Shown here in pieces: positions 1 through 10,600 of a stretch of DNA of 64,000 nucleotides. Position 1 is the stretch's first letter. The number at the start of each line of letters is the position of its first letter. The notes under the pieces are model-generated. The model had not been told where the DNA came from. It saw only the letters and a program-made list of their open reading frames with translations, and searched no databases. This stretch comes from Cyclobacteriaceae bacterium (GTDB taxonomy: Bacteria; Bacteroidota; Bacteroidia; Cytophagales; Cyclobacteriaceae): positions 1 through 64,000 of the forward strand of contig JAEUUJ010000022.1 of NCBI GenBank assembly GCA_016786495.1, in the 5' to 3' direction. The translations under genes were made by a program, and so were the position numbers.

Positions 1-450
1 CCCGAACCCAAACTTCCCGCTGGCATCTCAATTGACAAACTGGTTGTTTATAAATCAAAAAGGCAACTGTTGGCCTACTCGAACGGGCAACTGGTTAAAA
101 CATATCACGTTTCTCTGGGCGGGCAACCTGCAGGCGACAAAGAATTTGAAGGCGATAAAAAGACACCGGAAGGCATCTATTTTATTAACGATAAAAACCC
201 GAACAGCAGCTATCATAAGAACCTGGGTATCTCCTACCCGAACGACAACGACCTCGCATATTCAAAAAACCTCAACAAACCCGCGGGGGGTGATATCAAA
301 ATTCACGGACTTAGAAATTACACCGGCTTTATCGGCAAGTTTCACCGCTGGTCCGACTGGACGTTAGGGTGCATAGCCGTCACCAACGATGAAATTGATG
401 AACTTTACGATGCCGTAAAAATCGGTACACCCATTGACATCAGGCCCTGA
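1..450 (+). CDS. L,D-transpeptidase (YkuD family), 5' end outside the window
   Basis: The reading frame is open from the first base, so the start and any signal peptide lie upstream. The visible 149 residues form a YkuD-type catalytic domain: a KVVVY/SxQ-like opening strand, then an IHG motif with the conserved histidine, and about 20 residues later DWTLGCIAV with the catalytic cysteine (codon 370-372). Family members cross-link peptidoglycan stem peptides, or attach proteins to them, through a cysteine acyl-enzyme in the periplasm. The fold and active-site spacing support the family call; the exact linkage made is unknown. Confidence 0.85.
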   Translation, partial: PEPKLPAGISIDKLVVYKSKRQLLAYSNGQLVKTYHVSLGGQPAGDKEFEGDKKTPEGIYFINDKNPNSSYHKNLGISYPNDNDLAYSKNLNKPAGGDIKIHGLRNYTGFIGKFHRWSDWTLGCIAVTNDEIDELYDAVKIGTPIDIRP

Positions 451-521
451 CGGACAAAACCTGCAATTTGAAAAAACAGCAAGTCTCCTGTATTTTACAT
501 CGGAGTATTCAAAACCAGATC

Positions 522-2939
522 ATGATAAAAAAGACCACTGCCACACTATTTCTAGTACTCACCATACTATTTGCCTTGCTGCACACACGTGCGAACGCAC
601 AGTTTTTGGCGGTTAGTGGTAAAAAGATCATCAATTCTTCCACCAATCAGGAGGTTATCCTGAACGCGGTAAATTTTGGAAACTGGATGGTGATGGAGGG
701 CTACATGATGAACTCTTCCAACCAGGCGCCCGATCAACATACCTGGAAAAAAAAGCTCACAACACTCATTGGCAGTACCAACACAAACACGTTTTACAAT
801 GCGTGGCTCGCCAATCATGTTACCCAAGCCGACATTAATGAAATTAAGGCATGGGGATTCAACGCCGTGCGCGTTCCGCTCCATTACGAGTATTTTGTTA
901 ATGCCGGCACACCCGATGTATGGAATGATCAGGGATTTATCCTGCTCGACAATCTCATTTCGTGGTGTACGACAGCCGAAATTTATGTGATCATCGATTT
1001 GCATGCGGCCCCCGGCGGGCAGAGCAACAATGCCATCAGCGATTACGACAATACAAAACCCTCGCTATGGGAGAGTGAAACAAATAAAACCAAGACGGTT
1101 GAACTTTGGAAAAAATTATCCGAGCGGTACAAGTCCGAACCCTGGGTTGCCGGCTATGACCTAATCAACGAGCCGGCCTGGGATTTACCGGGCGGAGTGG
1201 CTTTGCGCGACATCTATGGCAGAATAACAAACGCGATTCGGGGTAATGGCGATAATCACGTGCTCTTTATTGAAGGAAACTGGTATGCAAACGACTTCAC
1301 CGGCCTCACTCCCGCTTGGGACGCAAACATGGTTTACACATTTCATAAGTATTGGTCGGACGCCTCAAGCGAAGAAATAAAATGGATAACCGACTTTCGA
1401 AATGCACAAAACAGGCCCATCTGGTGCGGAGAACATGGTGAGAACAGCAATGAGCACTTTACGAAAATCGTTGAAACGTATAGGGCCAATGGAATCGGCT
1501 TTTCCTGGTGGCCAATGAAAAAATTCCAAAGCATGAATGACTTTGCGGACGCAAAATTTCCTGCCGGTTACACCAATCTGCTGAATTATCTGGGCGGAAC
1601 TAATCCAACCCTGAATCCCACGACTGCATTTAATACGCTCATGCAACTGGCCGAAAACCTGAAACTGGAAAATTGTACGGTCCAGACAGAAGTGCTGCGT
1701 TCCATCTTTACGCAACCCGGCAATCGAAATACCGAACCCTTCAGCGACCATGTTGTGCCGGGCAAACTCTACACCGCAAACTATGATATGGGAATGAACG
1801 GGTATGCATATTCCGATCAGGCGTGGGAAGATGTTCGGCTAACAACAGGCACCAGTACTGCCTGGAATAATGGATGGACATTTCGCAACAACGGAGTAGA
1901 CATTGAAGCCACCGCTGACCCGCAGTCAAACGGGTATACCGTTGGATGGTTTAACCGGGGCGAATGGTTGAAATACACGATTAATGTCAACGCTGCAGGT
2001 ACCTATACACTTCAATTCAGGGTAGCGAATGGAAATTCCACCAGTGGTACCGTGCAAATACAAAACGGAGACGGCACAGAATTGCTGGCGACTGCAACAG
2101 TTCCTTCAACCGGTGGCTGGAATACCTGGACCACCGTGAGTGTAACCGGAGGATTCCAGACAGACGGCGTGCAGGCAATCAGAATGGTTAACACATCAGG
2201 GGAATTCAATGTTAACTCCATCAACTTCGTTTTTAAAAATTCCACACTTCCTCCGGTAGTGACGCTTCCCGCATCACAAAAGGTAATCTACCTCAAAGGA
2301 AACAACAGTAAGTATGTAACTTTTTCGGGAACGGATAATCTGATGACCTGTACCAAGGTAACGCCGGGCGCGACAGAAGAATTCACAATCGTTGACGCGG
2401 GTGACAACCTGGTGGCGTTAAAGGGAAATAACGGTAAGTATGTGAGCGTAAACAGCTCAAACAACTTCCTCTATTGTCAGGCATCTGCCATCGGGGCAAC
2501 CGAAAAGTTTACCCTGAAAGATTTGTCGGGGGCCGTATCCTTAAAAGGATTTAACAGTCGCTACGTTTCTTCGGAGAACGGTGCAACAACGGGAATGCCG
2601 GCAAACCGGATAACCGCGCAAGCGTGGGAGTATTTCAACATCACGTACCTTCGAAACAGGGAAATCATTACGGGTGTATCCGATCCCCTGTCTCCTCACG
2701 GGTATGGAGTATTTCCCAATCCCGCAAAAAATACCATTACAGTTTCTTCCGTTCTGAACGCACTCAACGCGCCTTTCTCTGCCGTAATTTATGATCTCAC
2801 CGGAAAGGCAGTAACACACGCGTCACTAGACGGCCTGCATAAGAGCATTGATTTGAGCGGCATCCCGGATGGAGTTTATTTCATTAAAATCATCGAACCC
2901 CAAAAATCAACCACCCTTAAGTTTATCAAGGCGGATTAA
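522..2939 (+). CDS. Secreted GH5 glycoside hydrolase with CBM6-like, fascin-like and T9SS sorting domains
   Basis: An 805-residue exported glycanase. I chose the ATG at 522 because it starts directly with a signal peptide (residues 1-26, ending ANA-Q); an in-frame TTG at 468 would add 18 non-signal residues. A GH5 (clan A) domain spans about 45-390, with the acid/base Glu217 in a LINEPAW motif and the nucleophile Glu304 in WCGEHGE. A CBM6-like beta-sandwich follows (about 420-573), then a beta-trefoil fascin-like region (about 585-706) with repeated KGNNxKYV units. The last 78 residues are a type IX secretion sorting domain (GVFPNPAKN to YFIKI). The enzyme should be exported across the outer membrane and probably attacks a beta-glucan or related polysaccharide; substrate not determined. 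Confidence 0.9.
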   Translation: MIKKTTATLFLVLTILFALLHTRANAQFLAVSGKKIINSSTNQEVILNAVNFGNWMVMEGYMMNSSNQAPDQHTWKKKLTTLIGSTNTNTFYNAWLANHVTQADINEIKAWGFNAVRVPLHYEYFVNAGTPDVWNDQGFILLDNLISWCTTAEIYVIIDLHAAPGGQSNNAISDYDNTKPSLWESETNKTKTVELWKKLSERYKSEPWVAGYDLINEPAWDLPGGVALRDIYGRITNAIRGNGDNHVLFIEGNWYANDFTGLTPAWDANMVYTFHKYWSDASSEEIKWITDFRNAQNRPIWCGEHGENSNEHFTKIVETYRANGIGFSWWPMKKFQSMNDFADAKFPAGYTNLLNYLGGTNPTLNPTTAFNTLMQLAENLKLENCTVQTEVLRSIFTQPGNRNTEPFSDHVVPGKLYTANYDMGMNGYAYSDQAWEDVRLTTGTSTAWNNGWTFRNNGVDIEATADPQSNGYTVGWFNRGEWLKYTINVNAAGTYTLQFRVANGNSTSGTVQIQNGDGTELLATATVPSTGGWNTWTTVSVTGGFQTDGVQAIRMVNTSGEFNVNSINFVFKNSTLPPVVTLPASQKVIYLKGNNSKYVTFSGTDNLMTCTKVTPGATEEFTIVDAGDNLVALKGNNGKYVSVNSSNNFLYCQASAIGATEKFTLKDLSGAVSLKGFNSRYVSSENGATTGMPANRITAQAWEYFNITYLRNREIITGVSDPLSPHGYGVFPNPAKNTITVSSVLNALNAPFSAVIYDLTGKAVTHASLDGLHKSIDLSGIPDGVYFIKIIEPQKSTTLKFIKAD

Positions 2940-3030
2940 CATCAGGCCTGCAGCAAATGAAAGTCGGCAATTGAAATAAGATACAATCACAGCTTTTGTT
3001 TGTACTTTCGCTCAGCCCGTGTGAGACAAT

Positions 3031-3864
3031 ATGGTACTTCAGGAATACAAACCAAGCTTGAGTCTGGCGGAGTATATCCGTACCATCCGGCTCGTGCAGT
3101 ATCAACTGAAGCAGCGGGGATCGCTTCCCGCAAAAGCCTATCCGCCACGACCGGAACATTGCCTGAGTTTTTACGCCCGTGACCGGGAAACCGTAACGTA
3201 TAAAAACAGCGGAACAAAAACAGGCAATCTCTCCACGGTGCTTTTCGGACATCAAACTGAGGTGAGTAACCGGTTCGTGGGCAATGACTTTTTGCTGATC
3301 CAGGTGGTCTTTAAACCGGGTGCCTTGTATCGGTTAACGGGCGTTCCCTCCTATCAACTCACCAATCAATACATTGACGCGCAAACGATCTTGTCGAAGG
3401 AAGTGCGCGAGGTAAACGAGCAGATCAATGAATGCTTTACCTATCCGCAAATGATCGCTGTAGTGGAGAAATTTCTACTGCGTGAACTCAGGCGAAAACC
3501 ACGCGAAAAGCACAGGCTGGATATCGCCACTTCCAATCTCTTCAATAACAACCTGATCCCCGGAGTAGATCAACTGGCAAAAGATGCCTGCCTTACAACC
3601 CGAAGTGCCGAGCGGCATTTCCGGGAACGCATGGGCGTGTCGCCCAAGTACTTCTTAAAAGTAATGCGGTTTGAAAATGCCTTTCGGATGAAAAATATGG
3701 ATCCCAACCTCGATTGGCTTTCGATCTCCGTTCGCTGCGGGTATTACGATTACCAGCATCTGGCGCGCGACTACCGCGATTTAACCGGACTTACCCCTAA
3801 TCAATTTCATGAAATTGATTTGAAGGCTCCGGAACGACTGTTCGGGGAAGCCGACACGTATTGA
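3031..3864 (+). CDS. AraC family transcriptional regulator
   Basis: A 277-residue cytoplasmic regulator. The N-terminal about 150 residues resemble the cupin-like sensing domain common in Bacteroidota AraC proteins (LAEYIRTIRLVQYQL). The C-terminal about 100 residues carry the two helix-turn-helix motifs (VDQLAKDACLTTRSAERHFR and LSISVRCGYYDYQHLARDYR, ending LTGLTPNQF). It is followed 70 bp later by an exported cupin gene on the same strand, which may be its target. A TACTTTCG sequence at 3003-3010, one base from the Bacteroidota -7 consensus, lies just upstream. The ligand is unknown. Confidence 0.85.
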   Translation: MVLQEYKPSLSLAEYIRTIRLVQYQLKQRGSLPAKAYPPRPEHCLSFYARDRETVTYKNSGTKTGNLSTVLFGHQTEVSNRFVGNDFLLIQVVFKPGALYRLTGVPSYQLTNQYIDAQTILSKEVREVNEQINECFTYPQMIAVVEKFLLRELRRKPREKHRLDIATSNLFNNNLIPGVDQLAKDACLTTRSAERHFRERMGVSPKYFLKVMRFENAFRMKNMDPNLDWLSISVRCGYYDYQHLARDYRDLTGLTPNQFHEIDLKAPERLFGEADTY

Positions 3865-3933
3865 CTTTGTCGCGTTTTTACCACCAGCACTTTCCGGTGC
3901 CGGCTTTCTTTGCATGAAACTAAACACCTCACC

Positions 3934-4488
3934 ATGCAAAGGAGAAAATTTATCGCAACATCGGCCGCTGTCATCCCGGCCCTTGCCTTCAGTCAACACC
4001 TTTCTGCCCAGGACCCACGCACCGAAACAGGGTTTGTTGTAAAAGCTAACGAAAGCAGGTTCAACGAGTCCACGTTACTTTTTGGCGGAACCAGTCCGAA
4101 CGATATAAAAGTTTCCGGCAAGGATACTGCAGGTAACCTGACAGTATTTGAATACTCCGGAAATGTAAAAGGCGGACCACCGCTGCACATTCATGAAAAC
4201 CAGGATGAGATTTTCTTTATTCTGAGTGGAGAATATACCTTTAAAGTAGGCGAAGAACTTCATCACCTTACTGCAGGCGACACCATTTTTCTGCCCCGGA
4301 AAGTTCCGCATTGCTTTGCACAGACAACCGACAAGGGGAAGATGCTGTTTATGTTTCAGCCTTCCGGAAAAATGGAAGACTACTTCAGAAAGCTGGCGAC
4401 CTTCAAAGGCATGCCAACACCGGAGGAAGGAGCCAAACTGTTTAGCGACCACGAAATGAAGATAGTCGGGCCACCATTGCCGTATTAA
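3934..4488 (+). CDS. Exported cupin domain protein
   Basis: 184 residues from the ATG at 3934; an in-frame TTG at 3910 is less likely because it would bury the signal peptide. The N-terminus (MQRRKFIATSAAVIPALAF) has a twin-arginine-like pair before a hydrophobic stretch, so export, perhaps by Tat, is likely. A single cupin_2 fold follows, with the metal-type motif HIHENQDE and the second-motif histidine in KVPHCFA. Cupins of this kind include small-molecule dioxygenases and isomerases; no specific reaction can be assigned. A hairpin terminator lies at 4529-4554. Confidence 0.8.
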   Translation: MQRRKFIATSAAVIPALAFSQHLSAQDPRTETGFVVKANESRFNESTLLFGGTSPNDIKVSGKDTAGNLTVFEYSGNVKGGPPLHIHENQDEIFFILSGEYTFKVGEELHHLTAGDTIFLPRKVPHCFAQTTDKGKMLFMFQPSGKMEDYFRKLATFKGMPTPEEGAKLFSDHEMKIVGPPLPY

Positions 4489-4528
4489 ACCGCGTATTCA
4501 GTATATATCGTATCAAGTTCCTAGTATT

Positions 4529-4556
4529 ATGCCCCGGTCTCCGTGGGCATTTTCTA
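4529..4556 (+). terminator. Rho-independent terminator after the cupin gene
   Basis: The arm ATGCCC (4529-4534) pairs with GGGCAT (4545-4550). The inner bases CGG and CCG extend the stem around a TCT loop with one bulged T. TTTTCTATTT follows directly. It is 41 bp past the cupin stop codon and in the correct orientation. Confidence 0.65.
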
Positions 4557-4687
4557 TTTATTAGTAGCTTTCGTGAGTTTAATGTGGTAACGATCTTGCG
4601 GGAGCATGTTTAACTGACCGAATGGGAACGCTTACCGGTAGTTCTGCCCACCGGAAAACGTTATCCATCTTATTACTAATTTTCCGT

Positions 4688-5467
4688 ATGAGAAAATATT
4701 TAGCATTCTTAACGATTTGTCTGGCGGTAATCTCCGTTGCCGCAGCGCAACCCAAACAGAAGACATTGCTCGCAATCTTCGCTCATCCTGACGATGAGAA
4801 CATGATCGGTCCGGTGCTGGCGAAATATGCTAGGCTTGGCCACAACGTATATGTAATCATCGCGACCGATGGAAAAGACGGAACCCGGGTAACCAAAATT
4901 CCCGCGGGCGATTCGCTTGGCAGGCTGCGACAACAGGAAACAATTTGTGCCTGTCAAAAATTAGAAATAAATCCACCCATCTACCTGCAGATCGACAGGC
5001 TGGATACCAAACACGGGGTTCGCCCCTATTTGAATGGCCGCAAGAAAGCAATGGCGGAAGTAAAACGATACATCGAAAAGCTAAAGCCTGATGTGTTGTT
5101 AACCTTTGGCCCCGATGGCGAGTACGGCCACTCGGAACATATTGTAACAGGCGCGCTGGTTACCGAAGTGCTGCTCAAGGAAGGCTGGGTAGACAAATAC
5201 CCGTTGTATTTTCCGGTGGATATTCAGGAGGATGTGATGGATAATGATGATCTGAGCTACATTGATAAAAAATACATCAATCTGAAAGTTGTCTTTTCAG
5301 ACGAAGACGGACAAAAAATGATTGAAGCAGCAAAATGCTATGTAACTCAGTTTACACCGGAGGAGATTTCAGAGCTGGTTGAAACGGCGTCAAAAAACAA
5401 GTCGAACACGAAGTATTTCAGGAAGTTTGTCGTGACCAACAAAACACAAGCTGAGTTTTGGGATTAA
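4688..5467 (+). CDS. PIG-L family deacetylase, exported
   Basis: 259 residues from the ATG at 4688, which begins with a signal peptide (MRKYLAFLTICLAVISVAAAQ); an in-frame ATG at 4622 gives a longer, non-signal N-terminus. The PIG-L/LmbE zinc motif AHPDDE follows the first strand, and the later FGPDGEYGHSEH segment supplies the second zinc ligand region. The family removes N-acetyl groups from N-acetylglucosamine conjugates and related molecules. The export signal points to a periplasmic substrate, which I cannot name. It has the usual family length and no obvious operon partner. Confidence 0.85.
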   Translation: MRKYLAFLTICLAVISVAAAQPKQKTLLAIFAHPDDENMIGPVLAKYARLGHNVYVIIATDGKDGTRVTKIPAGDSLGRLRQQETICACQKLEINPPIYLQIDRLDTKHGVRPYLNGRKKAMAEVKRYIEKLKPDVLLTFGPDGEYGHSEHIVTGALVTEVLLKEGWVDKYPLYFPVDIQEDVMDNDDLSYIDKKYINLKVVFSDEDGQKMIEAAKCYVTQFTPEEISELVETASKNKSNTKYFRKFVVTNKTQAEFWD

Positions 5468-5667
5468 AGGACGTGCCATGTCTTACTCTTTTCGCACCGC
5501 AAAAGTCTAACCAGCGCCCTGGCAAAAGAAGTCCGCTATACCCGGGTAAACCCATCGGGTTCCACGGTTAGCATAGAAAAACAACAGCCGTAAAATCCCG
5601 ACAGAGATTGTCGCGATCGCCCCTTAGATTGTCGGATTTACACATCAATCCCCACGAGGCTGGATTC

Positions 5668-5675
5668 TATGTTTG
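5668..5675 (+). promoter_or_regulatory. Bacteroidota -7 promoter element upstream of the DoxX-like gene
   Basis: TATGTTTG matches TAnnTTTG exactly and lies 34 bp before the ATG at 5710. No good -33 TTG partner is obvious. Confidence 0.45.
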
Positions 5676-5709
5676 TACCATCAAATCATAAGCGATAACC
5701 CGACCGAAA

Positions 5710-6105
5710 ATGGAAAACACCATATCAAAATCCGCACGCTGGACCTCTTACATTATGAGTGGTCTGGTAATTTTGTTCATGCTGCTCGACAGTATCATGA
5801 AATTTGTTAAGCCCCCGGAAGTAGTAGAAGGAACGCTCGCGCTGGGCTACTCGGCACATCACCTCCCCGTTATCGGAGCACTCGGCCTCATCTCAACCTT
5901 GCTGTATGCGTTCCCGAGAACATCGGTATTGGGTGCCATCCTGCTCACCGGTTACTTCGGAGGTGCGGTAGCAACTCACATCCGGCTGGATAATCCGTTA
6001 TTTACGCACACGCTCTTTACCGTTTATTTCGGGATCTTTGTTTGGGGCGGACTATGGCTTCGGAATACGAAATTGCGTGAACTGTTTCCCATGATAAAAA
6101 ATTAA
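5710..6105 (+). CDS. DoxX-like family membrane protein
   Basis: 131 residues with four hydrophobic segments (about 12-32, 52-72, 78-98 and 104-122) and the DoxX_2 pattern GYSAHHLPVIGALGLISTLLYAFPRT followed by GAILLTGYFGGAVATHIR. DoxX-like proteins are small integral membrane proteins of uncertain function, some linked to oxidative-stress membrane complexes. The stop lies 5 bp before the DUF1801 gene, so the two are probably co-transcribed. Confidence 0.85.
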   Translation: MENTISKSARWTSYIMSGLVILFMLLDSIMKFVKPPEVVEGTLALGYSAHHLPVIGALGLISTLLYAFPRTSVLGAILLTGYFGGAVATHIRLDNPLFTHTLFTVYFGIFVWGGLWLRNTKLRELFPMIKN

Positions 6106-6110
6106 ACCGT

Positions 6111-6542
6111 ATGGCATCCAAAACAGACGAACAGATCGACCGCTATCTTGACGGTCAACCTGAATCCAAACGGACCGACCTGCACGCGTTGCACAAGCTG
6201 GTTCGCAAGGCATCTCCGAAAGGAAAATTGTGGTTCAGCGATGGCCGCAACAGCGAAGGAAAAGTTGTTTCCAATCCCAGTATCGGATACGGATCGTACA
6301 CGATAAAATATGCCGATGGAACCTCCCGCGAGTTTTACCGGATCGGCCTGAGTGCCAACACTTCCGGCATCTCCGTTTACATCATGGGACTCGCTGATAA
6401 GACGTATCTGGCAAAAACGTACGGCAAAAAGCTTGGAAAGGCATCCGTTACCGGTTATTGCATCAAATTCAAATCATTAAAGGATATCGATGCAACGGTG
6501 CTTGGAGAGGCGATAAAATATGGCCTTGCACTCAAACACTAA
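6111..6542 (+). CDS. DUF1801 domain protein
   Basis: 143 residues, soluble. It resembles the DUF1801 (YdhG-like) fold found in small Bacteroidota proteins: an N-terminal helical QIDRYLDGQPE segment, a central KLWFSDGRNS and FYRIGL region, and a C-terminal CIKFKSLKDID segment. The molecular role of the family is not established. It immediately follows the DoxX-like gene. Confidence 0.7.
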   Translation: MASKTDEQIDRYLDGQPESKRTDLHALHKLVRKASPKGKLWFSDGRNSEGKVVSNPSIGYGSYTIKYADGTSREFYRIGLSANTSGISVYIMGLADKTYLAKTYGKKLGKASVTGYCIKFKSLKDIDATVLGEAIKYGLALKH

Positions 6543-6642
6543 CCACACACTTAGACTTCAACGCTTTTAAAAAAGAGGTGAACCACCTTGGCAGGGAGAC
6601 ACAAAGATAAGTGTATCTTCGTGAGACAATCCATCGACCCTC

Positions 6643-7590
6643 ATGACACAAACAATTCTCGGAGCGGGTGGTTCAATTGGCATTGAGCTCGCCAAATACC
6701 TGAAAGACTATACCACCGACATCAGGCTGGTGAACCGAAATCCAAAAAAGGTTAATCCAACCGATACGTTGTTCGCTGCAGACCTGACCGACCGAAGCTC
6801 GGTTTTCAAAGCGATTGAAGGCTCGCACATCACTTACGCAACCATTGGTTTCCCCTACTCGGTTAAGATGTGGCAACAACTCTGGGTACCGTTCATTCAA
6901 AACGTGATTGATGCATGCCTGAAGAACAATTCAAAGCTTGTGTTTTTAGATAACGTGTATGCGATCGGCGGCAATAACGTAAATCATATTACCGAGAACT
7001 CACCCATAAGCCCGACCAGCCGGAAAGGTGAGATTCGGGCTGAGGTTGACAAACTTATTCTCGACGGCATAGCGACAAAAGGCTTGAAGGCCATCATTGC
7101 CCGGGCACCGGATTTCTTTGGCGGTACTGCACGGGATAACAGCATTCCGATAAACCTGATTTACAATAATCTGGTGAAGGGCAACAAGGCACAATGGTTC
7201 TGCACCGTAAAAGCGATTCACACGATGGGATTTGTTCCGGATCTTGCGAAAGGAACAGCGCTGCTCGGTAACACGCCTGATGCCTACAACCAGGTTTGGA
7301 ATCTGCCGTGTGATCCAGCCCGAATAACAGGAGAAGGGTGGATAAAACTTTTTGCAGAAGCGATGGGCACGAAAAGCAGCTACCTGGTTTTGCCTAACTG
7401 GCTTGTGAAAGGCATGGGATTGTTTGTCCCGGTTTTAAAAGAGGTGGCCGAGATGAACTATCAGTACGACCGTGACTACTACTTCGACAGTACGAAGTTC
7501 AATACCTATTTCAACTTCACCCCTACGCCCAATGCCGTTGCTGTGAAGCGCGCGGTTGCACAACTACAGGCTTCAGCCGCAAAAGGTTAA
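6643..7590 (+). CDS. NAD(P)-dependent epimerase/dehydratase family (extended/atypical SDR)
   Basis: 315 residues. The N-terminus is a Rossmann nucleotide-binding motif (TILGAGGSIG), followed by a FAADLTDRSSV segment and a TIGFPYSVK segment typical of atypical SDRs of the NmrA/epimerase type. The catalytic YxxxK is not obvious, so the reaction is uncertain. TATCTTCG at 6614-6621 (one mismatch to TAnnTTTG) is a plausible -7 element 21 bp before the ATG. It converges on the minus-strand CHAT gene. Confidence 0.8.
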   Translation: MTQTILGAGGSIGIELAKYLKDYTTDIRLVNRNPKKVNPTDTLFAADLTDRSSVFKAIEGSHITYATIGFPYSVKMWQQLWVPFIQNVIDACLKNNSKLVFLDNVYAIGGNNVNHITENSPISPTSRKGEIRAEVDKLILDGIATKGLKAIIARAPDFFGGTARDNSIPINLIYNNLVKGNKAQWFCTVKAIHTMGFVPDLAKGTALLGNTPDAYNQVWNLPCDPARITGEGWIKLFAEAMGTKSSYLVLPNWLVKGMGLFVPVLKEVAEMNYQYDRDYYFDSTKFNTYFNFTPTPNAVAVKRAVAQLQASAAKG

Positions 7591-7647
7591 AATACCTTGC
7601 AGGCAGAGAAGCGGACTTACCGCATCATGGTGCATTGCGTTCACACG

Positions 7648-10600
7648 CTACTCGCCCATCATTACAAAAGCGCCCCAGTAATACGGATGCGGAAATTGCT
7701 GACGAAGTTTGAGTTGTGCTTCGCGGAACGCACGCTGCTTCTTACCCTTACTAAGCCATTCGCTGTAAAAGCCGGTCATTAATTTTTGCGTAGCCTGATC
7801 ATCCACTTTCCACAGCGACATCAGCACCGATTGTGCACCGGCCGCACGAAATGCACGCTGCAATCCATACACACCTTCACCGGTTTGAACCTGCCCTAGT
7901 CCGGTTTCGCATGCCGAGAGTACAACCATGTCGGTCTGATTAAGGTTGAGGTTCATGGCCTCAAAGGCTGTGAGCACTCCATCTTCGATTTGATCGGCCT
8001 GACGACCTTCTGAGATTGTTTTTCCGGCACCGGCCAGCAACAAGCCTGAACGCAGTAACGGATTTTCGGCAAGTGTTGAATTGGCAACGCCCGTCACACC
8101 CCGCTGGCTATCGTCACTTCCGGAGATATCATCCAGAAAGAATCCGTGCGTGGCGATGTGCAACAGCCGGGGGGCTTCCATGGCTTTCATTTTCTCTTCC
8201 GAAGCATCCGCAGCCATGTATTTGGTTACCTCCAGTTTCGGTTTCAGTAGTGTTTCAATCGCATTCACCTCGGTGCGTGTGCCCGGAAGTTCCGTTACGG
8301 TGTTACCATTCATAAACCGTTGTGCCGAATCCTTTTTCAATAACATAAACTCAGAGGGCTGTTTCGGGCTTGATGTACCGGCCTTGTTGTAATCCGGAAA
8401 GCCTATCAACACTGCTTTCGTGGAAACAGACGGCACAGGCTGGCGAAGGATGTCGGCGGTGTTGCTTACCAATACGAGTTCTGTGTCGTCCAGCACATAG
8501 CGTTTTGATTCGGGATTGTATAATGTGTTCGGATTAATGGTGTTGTACACACCATCCGGAGAGAAATAAACCTTCGACACACCTCCTAACACATTTTGTA
8601 AGGGCTGCCAGAAAACGGAGTACGAATACAAATCTTCAACCTGATGGGTAATGGCGTTGCGGTAGAATTTTGCAAATTTGGTTTCCATCGCATCTCCATT
8701 TGCCATCACTACATACTTCGGAGTTTGCACATCGGGTGTGATGATCAACGCTACATACCGCACTTTTTTCGGGTAGCTCCGGTAAAACACTGAATCACTT
8801 TTAATATCTGCAGTATATGTGGTTTTCGTGTTCTTTTTCCGCACAACCAGTTTAGCAGGATTTGATCGCAACAAATCAATAATGTCGTCCATCGTTTTGC
8901 CTTTCGTAGGTTGATTGTTGATACTCAAAATAGTTTCGCCCACACGAAGCCCGGCCTTGAGGCCTGAACACTTCACCTCCAAGTTGGTCACGCGGGCATA
9001 GCCTTCGGCATCCAGCGTGTCGATCGTGATGCCTTTGCCGATGTAATCAAATGCATACTCCGGCAGTGCCTCTACCACCCGAACCATCTCGATTGCGGCT
9101 TCGCCCGGCTTGAGCGCAGCACGAATGGCTTTCCAATCGGGATTGTCACTGATCAGACGGGCAAATAACTCCGACTTTACGGTAAGCTCCCGCTCAAGTT
9201 CATTGACATTTTTCTCAAGCTGCTTTTCATCAATTCCGGCAGCGGCCTTCTGTTCTGCGCTAAGCTGATACACTTTCGACAATTGATCCCGCAACGTTTT
9301 CCAGCGACTGTATTGCGCCTTGAGGTTTTCATCTTTGCTGTTCAGCACGCTGGTGCGAACGCGGTCGGTCGCTTTAAACAACAACGACTTCGACACCAGT
9401 TGCAAATTGTACATCTCTCCTGCTTCCGCAGGAACCTCTTTGAGCTGATGCATCGCGAACACATTGTACGTGTTGAACTGCGATCGTGCGAGTGAATAAA
9501 AATCTGCTTTCTCCTTTTCGCTTAACAGCGGAAACAGGTTTCGAACCTGGTCGAGGTTCAGCGCCACCTGATCGTGATAAATCGGGGCAGCCTTCGCCCA
9601 TTGACCGGAATACGTGTACAATAAGCCGAGGTCAGCCAATACACCGCGATACCGGTCGCTTCGGGTACCCATGGCCGACTGGTAGAACGTCTTTGCTGTG
9701 AGATAGGAACTTTCAGAAGCCGCGTAGTTTCCCTGAAGCAGATAAATGTTGGCCAGGGTTCTGGAAGCATCGATGTACACAAACGACTTCTCGCCCATCT
9801 CTTTCCGGATCACGGGCATTGCCTCCTCATACAACTCGGCCGCGCGTACAAACATGTGCATCCGTTGATATAAATCAGCCAACAACGTTGCTGTAAAGTG
9901 ATACGGTAAACTGTTTTTACCGGTGGTCTTTTCGCGATAGGCTAACACATCGTAGTACAACCGTTCGGAATCCCGAAAATATTCCCATCGCGCATACAAT
10001 CCCGCAAGCCGTTCCGCCAACCGGTAATAAAGCTCATCATTCTTTTTTGCGTTGGCAGCCGTGCGCGCTTTATTCAAGATCTCCATGCCGGCATAAAAGG
10101 TTTCATCGGCATCCTTAAACTGGCCGGTTCCTGCGTAATAGTCACCGAGGGTGAGCAGCATATGCTGATACGTTTCGGAAGCCTTGTCGAGATGTGTGTC
10201 CGCAAGCTTTTTTGTCTCCAGCAATAATTGACCGGCCTTGTATAAATCTCCCGTTTGCTGGTAACACATTGCAACACCGCTGCTAACGAGTATCAGGCCT
10301 TCATAGTCCTGCTTCTGCTCATAGTACGTCTTCATCATGGCATAGCTGCGTTCGAAGATTCGTACGGCTTCCGCAAACTTGCCTTCGGCAAGAGCCTTCT
10401 GCAACAAAGCCGGATCGTTGTTTGAACTTCCGACTCCCATAAAATTGGCTATCTGCTCCTGATCGGACGTGCTGAGATTCTGCCCATTTGCTTTGGCCAG
10501 GTCTGTTTTGCCCTGCAACTCATAGATATTGGATAGCGTTGCAGCCACTACTTTGTACTCAGCGCTGGCTTTCCCATACTGCTTCTCGGCAGCAGGTAAC

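Noticed and set aside
5468-5593. Open frame continuing from the PIG-L stop codon (ending IEKQQP)
   Set aside because: It is in the same frame as the PIG-L gene but carries no recognisable domain and no start. Readthrough is not supported and the length is consistent with chance.
6569-6595. Hairpin AGGTG/CACCT next to an A run
   Set aside because: It would terminate only on the minus strand, where no gene ends; the stem is five bases. Not reported as a terminator.
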